Of a DNA stretch of 64,000 nucleotides, positions 46,554-55,352 are shown piece by piece; position 1 is the first letter of the stretch, and each line of letters begins with the position of its first letter. The notes below the pieces were generated by a model that did not search any database, had not been told where the DNA came from, and worked only from the letters and a program-made list of their open reading frames with translations. This stretch comes from Planococcus soli. GTDB lineage: Bacteria; Bacillota; Bacilli; Bacillales_A; Planococcaceae. The position numbers were made by a program, and so were the translations under genes. The stretch is taken from contig NZ_WXYN01000004.1 of the NCBI RefSeq assembly GCF_016881065.1, positions 167,438 through 231,437 on the forward strand, written 5' to 3'.

Positions 46554-49388
46554 ATGCTGAAACAGGAATGGAAACAGCTGTTTTCCAAACCTCTTTTACT
46601 CGGGACGATGATCATCATGATGTTCATCCCCATTATCTATGGCGGATTTTTCCTCGGTTCGTCGTGGGATCCTTACGGAAAAACCGATCAACTGCCGGTA
46701 GCGGTCGTCAACGAAGATGAAGCTGCAGAATATGAGGGCAAAACCTTTGCTGTCGGTGATGAACTGGTCGGCAACCTGAAAGAAAACGACACGCTTGACT
46801 GGCATTTTACAGATGCCAAAGAAGCACAGCGAGGAATGAACGATGGCGACTATTTCATGGTATTGACCATTCCGGAAAATTTCTCGGCAAATGCGGCATC
46901 TGTCATGGACGACAAGCCAAAAGCCATGAATTTGCAGTATGAAACCAACCCCGGCCGCGGCTTTTTTATTGAAGCGGTCAGCAAACAGGCGACAACGAGC
47001 ATTAAAGAAGAAATCGCTGAGAACGTCACAAAAGAATACGTCAAAGCGGTTTTTGCGCAAATTGAAACGCTTGGAGAAGGTGTCGGAAGAGCGGCGGACG
47101 GCGCAGAACAGCTGGATGCAGGAACGGTAGAGCTGCAGGACGGCAACACCGACCTAACGGCAGGGCTGCTCGAACTGTCAGAAGGCAGTTTGACTTTCCA
47201 GGAAGGCGCCGAGCAATTGGAAGTCGGCGTCGGCCAGTTTGCGAGCGGTGCGACCGCATTGCAGGAAGGAGCAGAAGGGCTGAACAAAGGGGTTTTTGAC
47301 TATACGGAAGGGGTAGGAAAACTGCAGAGTGGGGTCAATGGCCTCGCTGCAGGGACAGCGGAATTGAACGACAAAGGATCCACGCTCGTTCAAGGTTCCG
47401 AAAAACTGGCTGAAGGTCTTGGATCTCTTGTGCCGGGAGCGGAGCAGTTGAGTGAGGGGCTTTCGGAAACTCAGCAAGGCAGTGCACAGCTGGATGAGGG
47501 ACTTCATGAACTGCAGGCGCAAACGAGCGGACTAGTGGACAGCTCTTCAGGCATTCAGCAACTGGTTTCCGGCCAAGCGGCGCTGAGCGAAGGCCTTGGC
47601 GAACTAAAGACCGGAAGTTCGGCATTGCAAGAAGGTCTGAAGGCATTAAATAGCGGCCTGCCCGCTGCCGATCAAATCGACAGCTTGCAGCAGGGGCTCG
47701 CAGGCATTCAAGCAAGCCTCAGCCAATTAAACGGCGCTGTTGCTGCGAGCAACGTGCAGGATGCATCAGCGCTGCAGGCCAATTTGGCTGCGGCGCAGCA
47801 AGGAGTGGAGGAATTGCAGACAGCATCTTCCGGCTCGGCAGTTGAAGCGCTGCAAGCATCACCGGCTTTTGGCAGTCTGACCGAAGAGCAGCAGGCAGAG
47901 CTGTCAGCTGCAGTATCCGGCAGTACCCAAGAACAAGCAGCGGTGCAGCAGGCCGCTGTTGAAACGCTTGGAGCGAACCTCGCTGCAGTATCCGCCGATT
48001 TGAACGAACAACTGATTCCCGCGTTTCAGTCGCTTGGTTCATTGCCGGCACAAATCGCGGAATTGAACAGCGCTGTGGAGCAAGTAAATCCTCAAGCGGT
48101 TCAGGCACTCGACGGGTATGGAGCGGTCCATAGTGCACTTGCAGATCAGCTGATCCCGGGTGCATCCTCTCTTGCAGCAGGTGCAGAGGCAGCCATGCAA
48201 GGCAGTGGCAAGCTGCTGGCAGGAGCGGAAAAAGCTACGGAAAATCTTCCGCAGCTGGCGGAAGCCGTCGACCGTTTAGCGCAAGGCAGTTCGTCGTTGA
48301 ACGAAGGCGTATCGTCGCTAGCTTCCGGTTCGGAAGGACTTGTTGAAGGTGCGAGTGCTTTGCAGCAAGGCTCAGTGGAACTGGAACAAGGAACAGCTGC
48401 TTATGCGGCCGGAGTATCAGAAGCGGCACAAGGAGCCGGTCAGCTTCAACAGGGAGCCGATGGGCTGGCTGCCAACTCGGCAGCGCTGAATTCCGGTTCC
48501 GGCGAATTAGCGGATGGGGCCAATCGGCTGGCTGAAGGAATTCCGGCGCTTTCCGGCGGAGCGATAGACCTTGCGGATGGTGCAGCCGGCCTTCGTGGTG
48601 GAGCAGATCAGCTGGAAGAAGGTTCGGGTGAACTCGGGGACGGCCTCGGCAAACTTTCAGAAGGGTCGTCTGAACTTGCTGATAGCTTGGCGGAAGGAGC
48701 AGAAGACGTAAACGGCACGCAACTGGCGGATGCCAACATCGACTTGCTTGCTGCTCCGGCAACCGCGACCGAGAGCCAGCGCAGCGAAGTGCCGAACTAC
48801 GGCCATGCGCTGGCACCGTATATTTTGTCGCTTGGTCTTTTTGTTGGGGCTTTATCATTCAACTTGGTATTCCCGATCAATGCACCGGCAGGACGCCCGA
48901 CATCAGGCACAGCCTGGTGGCTCAGCAAATTCTCACTCGGCTTTGTCCAGGCAACGGCCGCTGCACTCATTGTCGACGCCATCATGCTGTTTGGCTTCAA
49001 CCTTCAAGTGGAGCATATCGGAGAGTTTATCGCGGTCTCGGTCATCACTTCGCTCACCTATATGTTCCTGATCATGTTCCTGGGGATGACGTTTGGAAAT
49101 CCGGGCCGGTTTGTGGCAATGATCCTGCTCGTTCTCCAATTGGGGGCAAGCGGCGGCATGTTCCCGGTGGAGCTGACCAATGGATTTTTCCAGACCGTGC
49201 ATGATTTTGTTCCGATGAGCTATGCGCTGCTCGGTTTTAGGGAATCGATGTCTTCGGCATATGGATGGGATACATTTATAATGAGCATTTCCGTGCTCGG
49301 CGCGTTCTTCGTTGTCTTCAATGTACTCCTGTGGCTGGTGCTTTGTCTCAGAAGCAGAAAAGCATTCAAGCTGGCGGAAGAAAACTAA
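46554..49388 (+). CDS. YhgE/Pip-type membrane protein with long repeat domain
   Basis: About 944 residues: an N-terminal membrane helix (LLLGTMIIMMFIPIIYGGFF) and the conserved DQLPVAVVNEDEAAEYEGK region, a very long outer segment (about residues 180-740) built of repeats in the pattern L-x-x-G-x-x-x-L-x-x-G (LQDGNTDLTAGLLELSEGS), and a C-terminal ABC-2-type block of about six helices. The family includes the phage infection protein Pip of Lactococcus and B. subtilis YhgE. The outer repeats form a long coiled stalk. GTG 46548 is an alternative start. Regulation by the overlapping Rrf2 gene is likely; function in export or phage reception is unproven here. Confidence 0.88.
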   Translation: MLKQEWKQLFSKPLLLGTMIIMMFIPIIYGGFFLGSSWDPYGKTDQLPVAVVNEDEAAEYEGKTFAVGDELVGNLKENDTLDWHFTDAKEAQRGMNDGDYFMVLTIPENFSANAASVMDDKPKAMNLQYETNPGRGFFIEAVSKQATTSIKEEIAENVTKEYVKAVFAQIETLGEGVGRAADGAEQLDAGTVELQDGNTDLTAGLLELSEGSLTFQEGAEQLEVGVGQFASGATALQEGAEGLNKGVFDYTEGVGKLQSGVNGLAAGTAELNDKGSTLVQGSEKLAEGLGSLVPGAEQLSEGLSETQQGSAQLDEGLHELQAQTSGLVDSSSGIQQLVSGQAALSEGLGELKTGSSALQEGLKALNSGLPAADQIDSLQQGLAGIQASLSQLNGAVAASNVQDASALQANLAAAQQGVEELQTASSGSAVEALQASPAFGSLTEEQQAELSAAVSGSTQEQAAVQQAAVETLGANLAAVSADLNEQLIPAFQSLGSLPAQIAELNSAVEQVNPQAVQALDGYGAVHSALADQLIPGASSLAAGAEAAMQGSGKLLAGAEKATENLPQLAEAVDRLAQGSSSLNEGVSSLASGSEGLVEGASALQQGSVELEQGTAAYAAGVSEAAQGAGQLQQGADGLAANSAALNSGSGELADGANRLAEGIPALSGGAIDLADGAAGLRGGADQLEEGSGELGDGLGKLSEGSSELADSLAEGAEDVNGTQLADANIDLLAAPATATESQRSEVPNYGHALAPYILSLGLFVGALSFNLVFPINAPAGRPTSGTAWWLSKFSLGFVQATAAALIVDAIMLFGFNLQVEHIGEFIAVSVITSLTYMFLIMFLGMTFGNPGRFVAMILLVLQLGASGGMFPVELTNGFFQTVHDFVPMSYALLGFRESMSSAYGWDTFIMSISVLGAFFVVFNVLLWLVLCLRSRKAFKLAEEN

Positions 49389-49392
49389 CAAG

Positions 49393-49448
49393 AAAGCCTC
49401 TCTCAACTGTTGTGTAAGCTGACAGTTAAGAGAGGCTTTTGGTTTTGG
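49393..49448 (+). terminator. Terminator of rrf2-yhgE
   Basis: AAAGCCTCTCT pairs with AGAGAGGCTTT, extended by CAACTGT/ACAGTT, then T-rich. Confidence 0.85.
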
Positions 49449-49496
49449 AAAAATGCCAATAAAACTGAGTTTTATCGTCTAGTCTAAGAGAAACCG

Positions 49497-49646
49497 CTAC
49501 GTCATGATATGGACGAGAATCCATTCAATACCCCACGTGATGGCATACAATAAAACGGTCACAATCAGCCCGCCGGCTACAAAGTAACAAACCAACTTTA
49601 AAATATCTAAAATCGCTCCGGCCAAGTCATCTGCAAAGTTTTTCAT
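49497..49646 (-). CDS. 49-residue membrane protein
   Basis: An ATG 12 bases past AGGAGGTG opens a 49-codon frame: a short charged start MKNFADDLAG and a hydrophobic body (DILKLVCYFVAGGLIVTVLL; ITWGIEWILVHIM). The spacing is slightly long. It stands alone between the yhgE terminator and the zinc-finger gene; function unknown. Confidence 0.5.
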   Translation of the reverse strand: MKNFADDLAGAILDILKLVCYFVAGGLIVTVLLYAITWGIEWILVHIMT

Positions 49647-49859
49647 ATCTGGAGAATGCACCTCCTGTAATTATTCGAAGCGGCAAATTGAAGTAATCAG
49701 TTTGAATGGATATTAATAAATAATGGGATTATTAGTAACTACAATTTTCATAATACCATTCTTCATTTAAAAAAAAGCCTAATGGCCAATTCTCTTTTAT
49801 CTTACACAAATTAGGGTATTTGGTAGATAGAAGAAAAGATTTGTTCTGGAGGTTACTAA

Positions 49860-50168
49860 ATGCCGAAATGCCAAAATTGTGGACATAGATGGAGTTTGAA
49901 AGATACATGCAAAATCGCTTTTAAGTTCAGGGGAACCAGCGGAAAAGTGTGTTCGCACTGCGGCGATACCCAGTATATATCTAAAAAGTCTTTGAACCGG
50001 ATCGGAATCGCGGCGATAGTGAGCTTGGTCCTTACCGTGGTCATCCGTCCCTTGCTGCCTCAGGACTTTGGAACTTCGCTGCTGCTGGCTGTTCCGTTGG
50101 CTGTTGGCTTGATAGTGGCCAATCTCTCTTTAGTCGAATTGTCTAATGTGCAGCAGATGGAAAAGTGA
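49860..50168 (+). CDS. Zinc-ribbon membrane protein (TIGR04104-like)
   Basis: The 102-residue protein begins MPKCQNCGHRWSLKDTCKIA and has CSHCGDTQYISKKS about 30 residues later, the two-CxxC layout of the TIGR04104 putative zinc-finger group as I remember it, followed by two membrane helices. CTGGAGG precedes the ATG. Probably a zinc-binding membrane protein; function unknown. Confidence 0.65.
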   Translation: MPKCQNCGHRWSLKDTCKIAFKFRGTSGKVCSHCGDTQYISKKSLNRIGIAAIVSLVLTVVIRPLLPQDFGTSLLLAVPLAVGLIVANLSLVELSNVQQMEK

Positions 50169-50207
50169 GGTCAAGCTGTTTTTAAAAGAAGCGAAGGAGG
50201 TGTTCTG

Positions 50208-50501
50208 GTGATTGCCAAGCTGAAAATCGTCTTTTCATTTTATCTGTTGGCCGGCGCCGTTCTTTTGTTGGCTGGAGTCGATGAAACCTTCAATCTGTAT
50301 AACTTGCCGTATATTTTGATCGCTGCCGGTTTTATAGGCTTAATCCTGTTATTGCTGCTGAACAACAAGGAAAGCAGCTTGTTGTGCAGAATCGGGCTGC
50401 ATAAATACAAGCGCATTAGCCAAGACAGCGAAGTCCCGGCGCTGTATGTCTACTCATGCGAAAGGTGCGGCAAGCAGAAAAAGGCGGCCTCGGTTGCTTA
50501 G
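50208..50501 (+). CDS. Membrane protein with C-terminal CxxC
   Basis: A 97-residue protein with a GTG start behind GGAGGTG, two hydrophobic helices (VFSFYLLAGAVLLLAGV; LPYILIAAGFIGLILLLLL) and a cytosolic tail LCRIGLHKYKRI...YSCERCGKQKK carrying a zinc-binding CxxC with an upstream Cys/His. It follows the TIGR04104-like gene after 39 bp, so the two may be co-transcribed. The 50502-50723 stretch shows no gene. Confidence 0.6.
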   Translation: MIAKLKIVFSFYLLAGAVLLLAGVDETFNLYNLPYILIAAGFIGLILLLLLNNKESSLLCRIGLHKYKRISQDSEVPALYVYSCERCGKQKKAASVA

Positions 50502-50723
50502 TGCAGAAAGCAGGAGGATTTTATTTATTTCTTCCAAGCCCAATGTTGAATAACTGCGTAAGCAATTCAACAATAATTAAATTTGTAATCGACTGGAAAC
50601 AAAGTATAAATTGTTGCTTTTAAAATATTGAATATTGAAACTTATTCCAGTAGTAACCGTATAATAATACTAAGAAGTCATGGGTGATGGAAGCAATGAC
50701 TGAAATGAAAAGGGGTGAAATAT

Positions 50724-50912
50724 ATGCATTGGATGATGTGGATCTTTTGGGGTTCCTTGGCAGCTTTATTTGCGGGTAGTTTTCTTGTGGATGTTTTGAC
50801 TCGGGGGAAATACAACTTAAATAAACAGGAAAAGACTTTGAACCAGAATTTAGCCGAAGCAGAGGCTCGCAGAGATGCTGGACGGGATAACAATCAAGGT
50901 GGAATGTTTTAA
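50724..50912 (+). CDS. Small single-helix membrane protein
   Basis: ATG 50724 with AAAGGGGTG upstream gives 62 residues: a helix MHWMMWIFWGSLAALFAGSF and a charged, coiled tail (NKQEKTLNQNLAEAEARRDA). A terminator follows. Function unknown. Confidence 0.6.
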   Translation: MHWMMWIFWGSLAALFAGSFLVDVLTRGKYNLNKQEKTLNQNLAEAEARRDAGRDNNQGGMF

Positions 50913-50950
50913 ATGAATGAACGGAATTGGTTATATAACTAACGGATACT

Positions 50951-50985
50951 ATGAGCTTGGAGCAGCATTTCCCAGCTCATTTTTA
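50951..50985 (+). terminator. Terminator of the small membrane-protein gene
   Basis: ATGAGCTTGG pairs with CCCAGCTCAT with a mismatch, then TTTTATG. Confidence 0.65.
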
Positions 50986-51209
50986 TGTTCGTTTGTTGGT
51001 TAGAAAACATAGCTTTCTTTTTTGAGAGCAAACATTGTCCAGTCTGGTAAACCAAACGGATCTGCTTGCCTACATGAAAAATGAATTGGCAAAGTCCAAA
51101 TGGAAGTTTTGGGCAAAGACTGGGATATGAATATAACTTATGTACAGGTATGTTCTATTCATAGGGACGAAACGGAGAACATATAAAGAATTTCAGTTTC
51201 ACTATTTTT

Positions 51210-51401
51210 TTAGTTCCCTGATTTCTTGTTTGTGTAAAAAACATAAACAGCATTTAGAATGAACAATATTATTGCGGATGTTAAAAAGCCAAGTATTGCA
51301 GGTATATTAGGACCAGTTATTAAGTAGAAAATAGTAGCTAAACCAAACGCAGTAAAGCCAGCCTTACTAAGGTTCCATCGAGATATTTTTGTCCCCGCCA
51401 T
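51210..51401 (-). CDS. 63-residue two-helix membrane protein
   Basis: ATG 51401 is preceded by AAAGGAGGAGC, so the longer in-frame start at 51443 is not used. The product has two hydrophobic segments (AGFTAFGLATIFYLITG and ILGFLTSAIILFILNAVYVF) and a basic end. It faces away from the 51634 gene. Function unknown. Confidence 0.6.
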   Translation of the reverse strand: MAGTKISRWNLSKAGFTAFGLATIFYLITGPNIPAILGFLTSAIILFILNAVYVFYTNKKSGN

Positions 51402-51633
51402 ACTAGTGCTCCTCCTTTTGTCTTTACAATCCTGCTTGGGCAAACGATTACCCTAATTCACATTCACCACTGGAAACTTTTTGTGAAAGCGCATCGTTAT
51501 TATAAATAAATTCGACTGGATATGATAATCTCCATGTTAAAGGAATGTCATGTTTAACTCATTTGTAAAGTGTAGATAAGTTAAGCCAGAGCTAAATAAA
51601 AGAAGCATTTATCCATTTTCTGGAGGTGAAATC

Positions 51634-51885
51634 ATGAAGAAAAATAAAAGAAATACGCTAGGCTATTTATCACTACTAGCAGCAGCAACCAGTATAGTTT
51701 TTTTCTTTTTGCCAATAGATGTTGAAACAGATGCAATTATAATTGGGTTGATTTCGTTATTGGGGATAGGATTTGCTTTAGGATCTAAAGAACTGTGGTA
51801 CGTCCTCGCAGGAACTCTATCAAACCTTGCAATGTTGGGAATGGCTTATCTTTTATTAATTGGCGCAGAGTTTAGCAAACTATAA
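51634..51885 (+). CDS. Small membrane protein
   Basis: An 83-residue, three-helix hydrophobic protein starting MKKNKRNTLGYLSLLAAATS with TGGAGGTGA ten bases before the ATG. No family recognised. A weak hairpin lies about 140 bp after it. Confidence 0.55.
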   Translation: MKKNKRNTLGYLSLLAAATSIVFFFLPIDVETDAIIIGLISLLGIGFALGSKELWYVLAGTLSNLAMLGMAYLLLIGAEFSKL

Positions 51886-52023
51886 GTTAGGGGCGTTTAG
51901 ATAAAAAATCAAATTTTGTACGATGATATTTAACTTATACCATAGTTGTATGCTTATGATTTGGTAATGGAATGCAAGCGAAATGAAAACTGAAATCGAA
52001 ATAGCAGAAGATATGAAGGAAGG

Positions 52024-52058
52024 TGAGAGGCTGATTAAAGCCTATCTTTTCTTCTTTT
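52024..52058 (+). terminator. Probable terminator before corA
   Basis: AGGCT pairs with AGCCT around a short loop, then TCTTTTCTTCTTTTTTT. Confidence 0.5.
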
Positions 52059-52153
52059 TTTCTATAAAAAGCTTTTTTTATTTTGATTTTGAGGTAGGGT
52101 TAAATTTGTGGTTGGAAACGGCCTTCAATTAAAAATAGAAAGGGGGATATAGA

Positions 52154-53092
52154 ATGCTTAGCATCTATAAATCCTCTCCCGATGGAATTTTAGAAGTCGT
52201 TGAGAACTTTGAAAACAACTGCTGGATCAATATAACCGCGCCGACAAAAGAAGAACTCGAGAGAGTATCCCAACTTTGCAATATCCCGATTGAGTTTCTG
52301 GAAGACCCGTTGGATTTAGAAGAAACGGCCCGCATCGAATACGATGAAGAGGCGAATAGTACGTTGATTATTAATGATTTTCCGATAGTCGACTCCAATA
52401 ATAATCAGTTTAATTCGTATATCACCATTCCGATCGGCATAATTGTGGGAGCCGATTACATAGTAACGGTTTGTCACCAGCCGAGCAGTTTTTTAAACGG
52501 GCTCATAAAGAAAAATGTCAGCACCTTAATGAAAAGCCGCTTTGCATTAGAAGTATTATTGGCCATCTCAACTCAGTATTTAGATAACTTAAAGCAACTG
52601 AATAAACACCGGCTTAAAATAGAAGGCAACTTGCGTGATTCATTAACGAGCAAGCAGCTTTACGACTTAATGGAAATCGAGAAAAGCTTAGTGTATTTTC
52701 TCACTTCCTTAAAGTCTAATGGAGATGTCATCACCAAGCTGTTTCGTGTTCATTCCATTAAATTATATGAAGACGACCAAGATCTCCTGGAAGATGTGAA
52801 AATTGAAAATAACCAAGGAATTGAAACCACCGAATTGTATACGAGAATATTGAATAGTATAACGGGTTCCTATTCTTCGCTAATATCCAATGAGTTGAAC
52901 AATACAATGAAAACTCTTACCTTATTTACCGTTTTTTTAACACTTCCTACACTGGTGTTCAGTTTCTTTGGGATGAACGTGACATTGCCGATTGCGAATC
53001 AAGACCCAGTCTCTTGGGTGATTACACTGGCAATCGCCTTGGTCTTTGTGGTTTTAATCGGCTTGGCGTTATGGAGAAGAAGGATCTTCTGA
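52154..53092 (+). CDS. CorA-family magnesium/divalent-cation channel
   Basis: The 312-residue protein has the CorA plan: an acidic N-terminal alpha/beta cytosolic domain, long helices (LKQLNKHRLKIEGNLRDSLT), and two C-terminal membrane helices joined by the hallmark loop GMN (SFFGMNVTLP, about residue 275), ending in a basic WRRRIF. CorA forms pentameric channels for Mg2+ (or Co2+/Ni2+). GAAAGGGGG precedes the ATG. It stands alone; there is no visible riboswitch upstream, though the 268-bp upstream stretch is open. Confidence 0.9.
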   Translation: MLSIYKSSPDGILEVVENFENNCWINITAPTKEELERVSQLCNIPIEFLEDPLDLEETARIEYDEEANSTLIINDFPIVDSNNNQFNSYITIPIGIIVGADYIVTVCHQPSSFLNGLIKKNVSTLMKSRFALEVLLAISTQYLDNLKQLNKHRLKIEGNLRDSLTSKQLYDLMEIEKSLVYFLTSLKSNGDVITKLFRVHSIKLYEDDQDLLEDVKIENNQGIETTELYTRILNSITGSYSSLISNELNNTMKTLTLFTVFLTLPTLVFSFFGMNVTLPIANQDPVSWVITLAIALVFVVLIGLALWRRRIF

Positions 53093-53167
53093 AATTGTTC
53101 AATTACCGTCAAAGATTGCTTTAGTAATTTAAAGAATTTCTATTAAAGTATTTAAAGGAGGAGTTGG

Positions 53168-53662
53168 ATGAGCGGCAAAGAATTGCTTTTCCATTTTAAA
53201 CAGGAACTGAGTAACTATTCTCCAGAGCAGCTCCGGTATATCCCGAAAGAAGGCGTTTGGTCCATTGGCCAGATGTATGACCATATAATTCTAGTAGCGC
53301 ATGAGTACCTCGACAGCGCAGAAAGTTGTGCATCGCTAAATGAAGAACAACCGCTCGGAAAAACACGGACGGGAGAACAATTAATGAAAGCGGGCGGATT
53401 TCCGCCGGTTAAAATCAGGCTGCCCGATGAAATGAATGCACCACCCAATAATTCCGACAGCCAAGAACAGCTGGCAAGCAGGCTGGATGAACTGATTGGG
53501 AGATTGGAAAACTGGGAAGCGAAAGTGGACTTGATCAACCCGAATTATAAAGTTGAACACGGAGGATTCGGCTGGCTGAACGCGGAGGAGTGGCTTAAAC
53601 TTGTTGAAATGCATTCCCGACATCACCTGCGCCAGAAAGAAGAGTTGGAAAGTTACCTGTAA
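53168..53662 (+). CDS. DinB-family protein
   Basis: The 164-residue protein has the DinB/YfiT four-helix fold with probable metal ligands His in MYDHIILVAHEYLD (about residue 38) and HSRHHLRQKEEL near the C-terminus, spaced as in DinB-like thiol-transferases. Its start sits behind GGAGGAG. Function in bacilli is usually bacillithiol-dependent transfer or unknown. No partner gene is evident. Confidence 0.85.
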   Translation: MSGKELLFHFKQELSNYSPEQLRYIPKEGVWSIGQMYDHIILVAHEYLDSAESCASLNEEQPLGKTRTGEQLMKAGGFPPVKIRLPDEMNAPPNNSDSQEQLASRLDELIGRLENWEAKVDLINPNYKVEHGGFGWLNAEEWLKLVEMHSRHHLRQKEELESYL

Positions 53663-53707
53663 GAGAGTTTTTAAGAAACAGTGAAAGATTGAGGAAGAAG
53701 TATTCAT

Positions 53708-53748
53708 GGGCTATGAAGGAATAAAAACTTCCTTTGCGGCCTTTTCTT
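53708..53748 (+). terminator. Imperfect terminator after dinB-like gene
   Basis: GGCTATGAAGGAA pairs imperfectly with TTCCTTTGCGGCC, then TTTTCTTTC. Confidence 0.45.
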
Positions 53749-53785
53749 TCATTTATATCATTACTTAATCTTTTAAGGAGGGAAA

Positions 53786-54079
53786 ATGGTGGGGAAGCAG
53801 GGAATCAGCAAACAAGAACAAGCCGAATTTCCAGTATTTAAAAGTCATGAAGAAGCGTTCGATTATTTTGAAGAGAAGTATGGAGAAAAATTCGTATTTG
53901 AAGAGTCTTTAGATACCAGTGATGGAACTTGTTTCTACTATCGATTGATTATAGATGAGGAAGCTTATGTAAAAGGGATATCGGATTTGAATTCCACTGG
54001 CTATGTCGGAATGGAATTTATGAAAAGTTATCAGCCGGTTCGAATTATGAAAGACGGCAGTCTATACATCATTCATTAA
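53786..54079 (+). CDS. Hypothetical cytoplasmic protein
   Basis: A 97-residue acidic/aromatic protein (FPVFKSHEEAFDYFEEKYGE; FYYRLIIDEEAYVKGI) ending SLYIIH. AAGGAGGG precedes the start. I recognise no family; a short alpha-beta fold is likely. It stands between DinB and the wall-protein gene. Confidence 0.55.
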   Translation: MVGKQGISKQEQAEFPVFKSHEEAFDYFEEKYGEKFVFEESLDTSDGTCFYYRLIIDEEAYVKGISDLNSTGYVGMEFMKSYQPVRIMKDGSLYIIH

Positions 54080-54336
54080 AAAGGGAGTGGAAACTCTCCG
54101 ATCAATGGCGCGCTTATTTTGTGTAAAAAGCTTAAAAGAAATTTTACTCAACAAAAATGTATTGGGGAGCTAAACCCACAGCATTAAACAGTAAACTTCC
54201 AAAAATGCGTGACTATATATGTGTTTAATCTAAAAGAAAGAGGGAAACAGGAACTATAAGGGTCTAAATGGAAATTACATACATATGCTAGTTCTTCAAC
54301 TTGCCCCTTAAAATTGATGGAATGGGAAGTGTTTAC

Positions 54337-55269
54337 ATGTTGAAAAAAGCGATACCTGTCTCTTTGGTTGCCATGCTTGCGGCTGCGGGAGCCACCCCTG
54401 CTTTAGCAGCGGACATGAGTGTTGCGGATGTGCTGCAAAAATCCAATGAGGCAATGTCTTCTTTGGACAGTTACTCCAGCAAGACGATGATGGAAATTAC
54501 CATGCCCGACATTACGACTGGAGAATCCATCACAGTTCCAATCCATACTGAAGAAGATGTGACATTCAATCCTTTTGCGATGCATCAGACGGTCACCACT
54601 TCTACACCTGACGGGGAAGAAGAGACATTGGAATCCTACTGGACAGAAGATGGCTTCTACCAGGAAGATCCGGTGGAAGGCTGGGTGAAATTGCCGAGCG
54701 AACTTTCAGAGGGCTTGGATGAACTTATGGCCATGACGACTGCTGGCGACCAGGTTGCCCAGGCAGAAGCACTCGGGGAAGACATGACGGTGGAAGATGC
54801 AGGAGATGCCTACCAGTTGAGCTATGAAGGCGATGGCGAAGCTTTGATGGAAGCTGTTCTTGCTTCATTTGAATCCATGATGGGGGAAGAAGATGCCTCG
54901 ATGTCGATGGAAGGGATGATGGAAGAAATCAATTTCAATGACATCAGCTATGAAATGACTGTTGATAAAGAAACTTTTTACATGACGGAAATGTCCATGT
55001 ATATCGATATGGATATTTCAGCAGAAGGTGAAAGCTTGAACATGGTCCAAAGCATGGACATGTCCATCAGCAACTTTAATGGTGTAGAACCTATTACAGT
55101 GCCGGAAGATGTTTTAAGTGGTGCGGTCCCGCTTGAAGGAATCGGTGAAGAAGGCGGAGAATTGCCGGATACTGCAAGCAATGATCCATTATTTGCTTTT
55201 GCAGGCTTGGGATTGGCTGCTGTAGGCGCTGGGATGCTATTGTTCAGAAGACGCTCGATTGCTCAATAA
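54337..55269 (+). CDS. Cell-wall-anchored protein with LPxTA sorting signal
   Basis: ATG 54337 gives a classical signal peptide (MLKKAIPVSLVAMLAAAGAT, cleavage near ALAADM), about 240 residues of acidic, Met/Glu-rich domain with repeated helical segments (LQKSNEAMSSLDSYSSKTMM; LQSMDM-type stretches), resembling LolA-like DUF6612 lipoproteins from memory, then the sorting motif LPDTA (about residue 277), a hydrophobic helix and RRR. The Ala after LPxT marks class D sortase substrates. Its own class D sortase gene lies next, 83 bp away, so this is probably its dedicated substrate. Confidence 0.75.
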   Translation: MLKKAIPVSLVAMLAAAGATPALAADMSVADVLQKSNEAMSSLDSYSSKTMMEITMPDITTGESITVPIHTEEDVTFNPFAMHQTVTTSTPDGEEETLESYWTEDGFYQEDPVEGWVKLPSELSEGLDELMAMTTAGDQVAQAEALGEDMTVEDAGDAYQLSYEGDGEALMEAVLASFESMMGEEDASMSMEGMMEEINFNDISYEMTVDKETFYMTEMSMYIDMDISAEGESLNMVQSMDMSISNFNGVEPITVPEDVLSGAVPLEGIGEEGGELPDTASNDPLFAFAGLGLAAVGAGMLLFRRRSIAQ

Positions 55270-55275
55270 GAAAAC

Positions 55276-55305
55276 AAAAAACCGTATCTTGAATACGGTT
55301 TTTTT
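55276..55305 (+). terminator. Terminator between the wall protein and its sortase
   Basis: AAAAAACCGTAT pairs with ATACGGTTTTTT around a short loop; the sortase likely depends on its own promoter or readthrough. Confidence 0.85.
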
Positions 55306-55352
55306 GTATGTGACTGTTAGTTTTAGTAGAGAAGGAGGTGCAAGTCGGCTCC

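Noticed and set aside
47041-48858. Several open frames on the minus strand of the YhgE gene
   Set aside because: Produced by the repetitive Gly/Leu/Gln codons of the repeat stalk; no starts with ribosome sites or family features.
51051-51130. A frame ending AYMKNELAKSKWKFWAKTGI
   Set aside because: No start with a ribosome site and no recognisable family; could be a remnant but the evidence is too thin.
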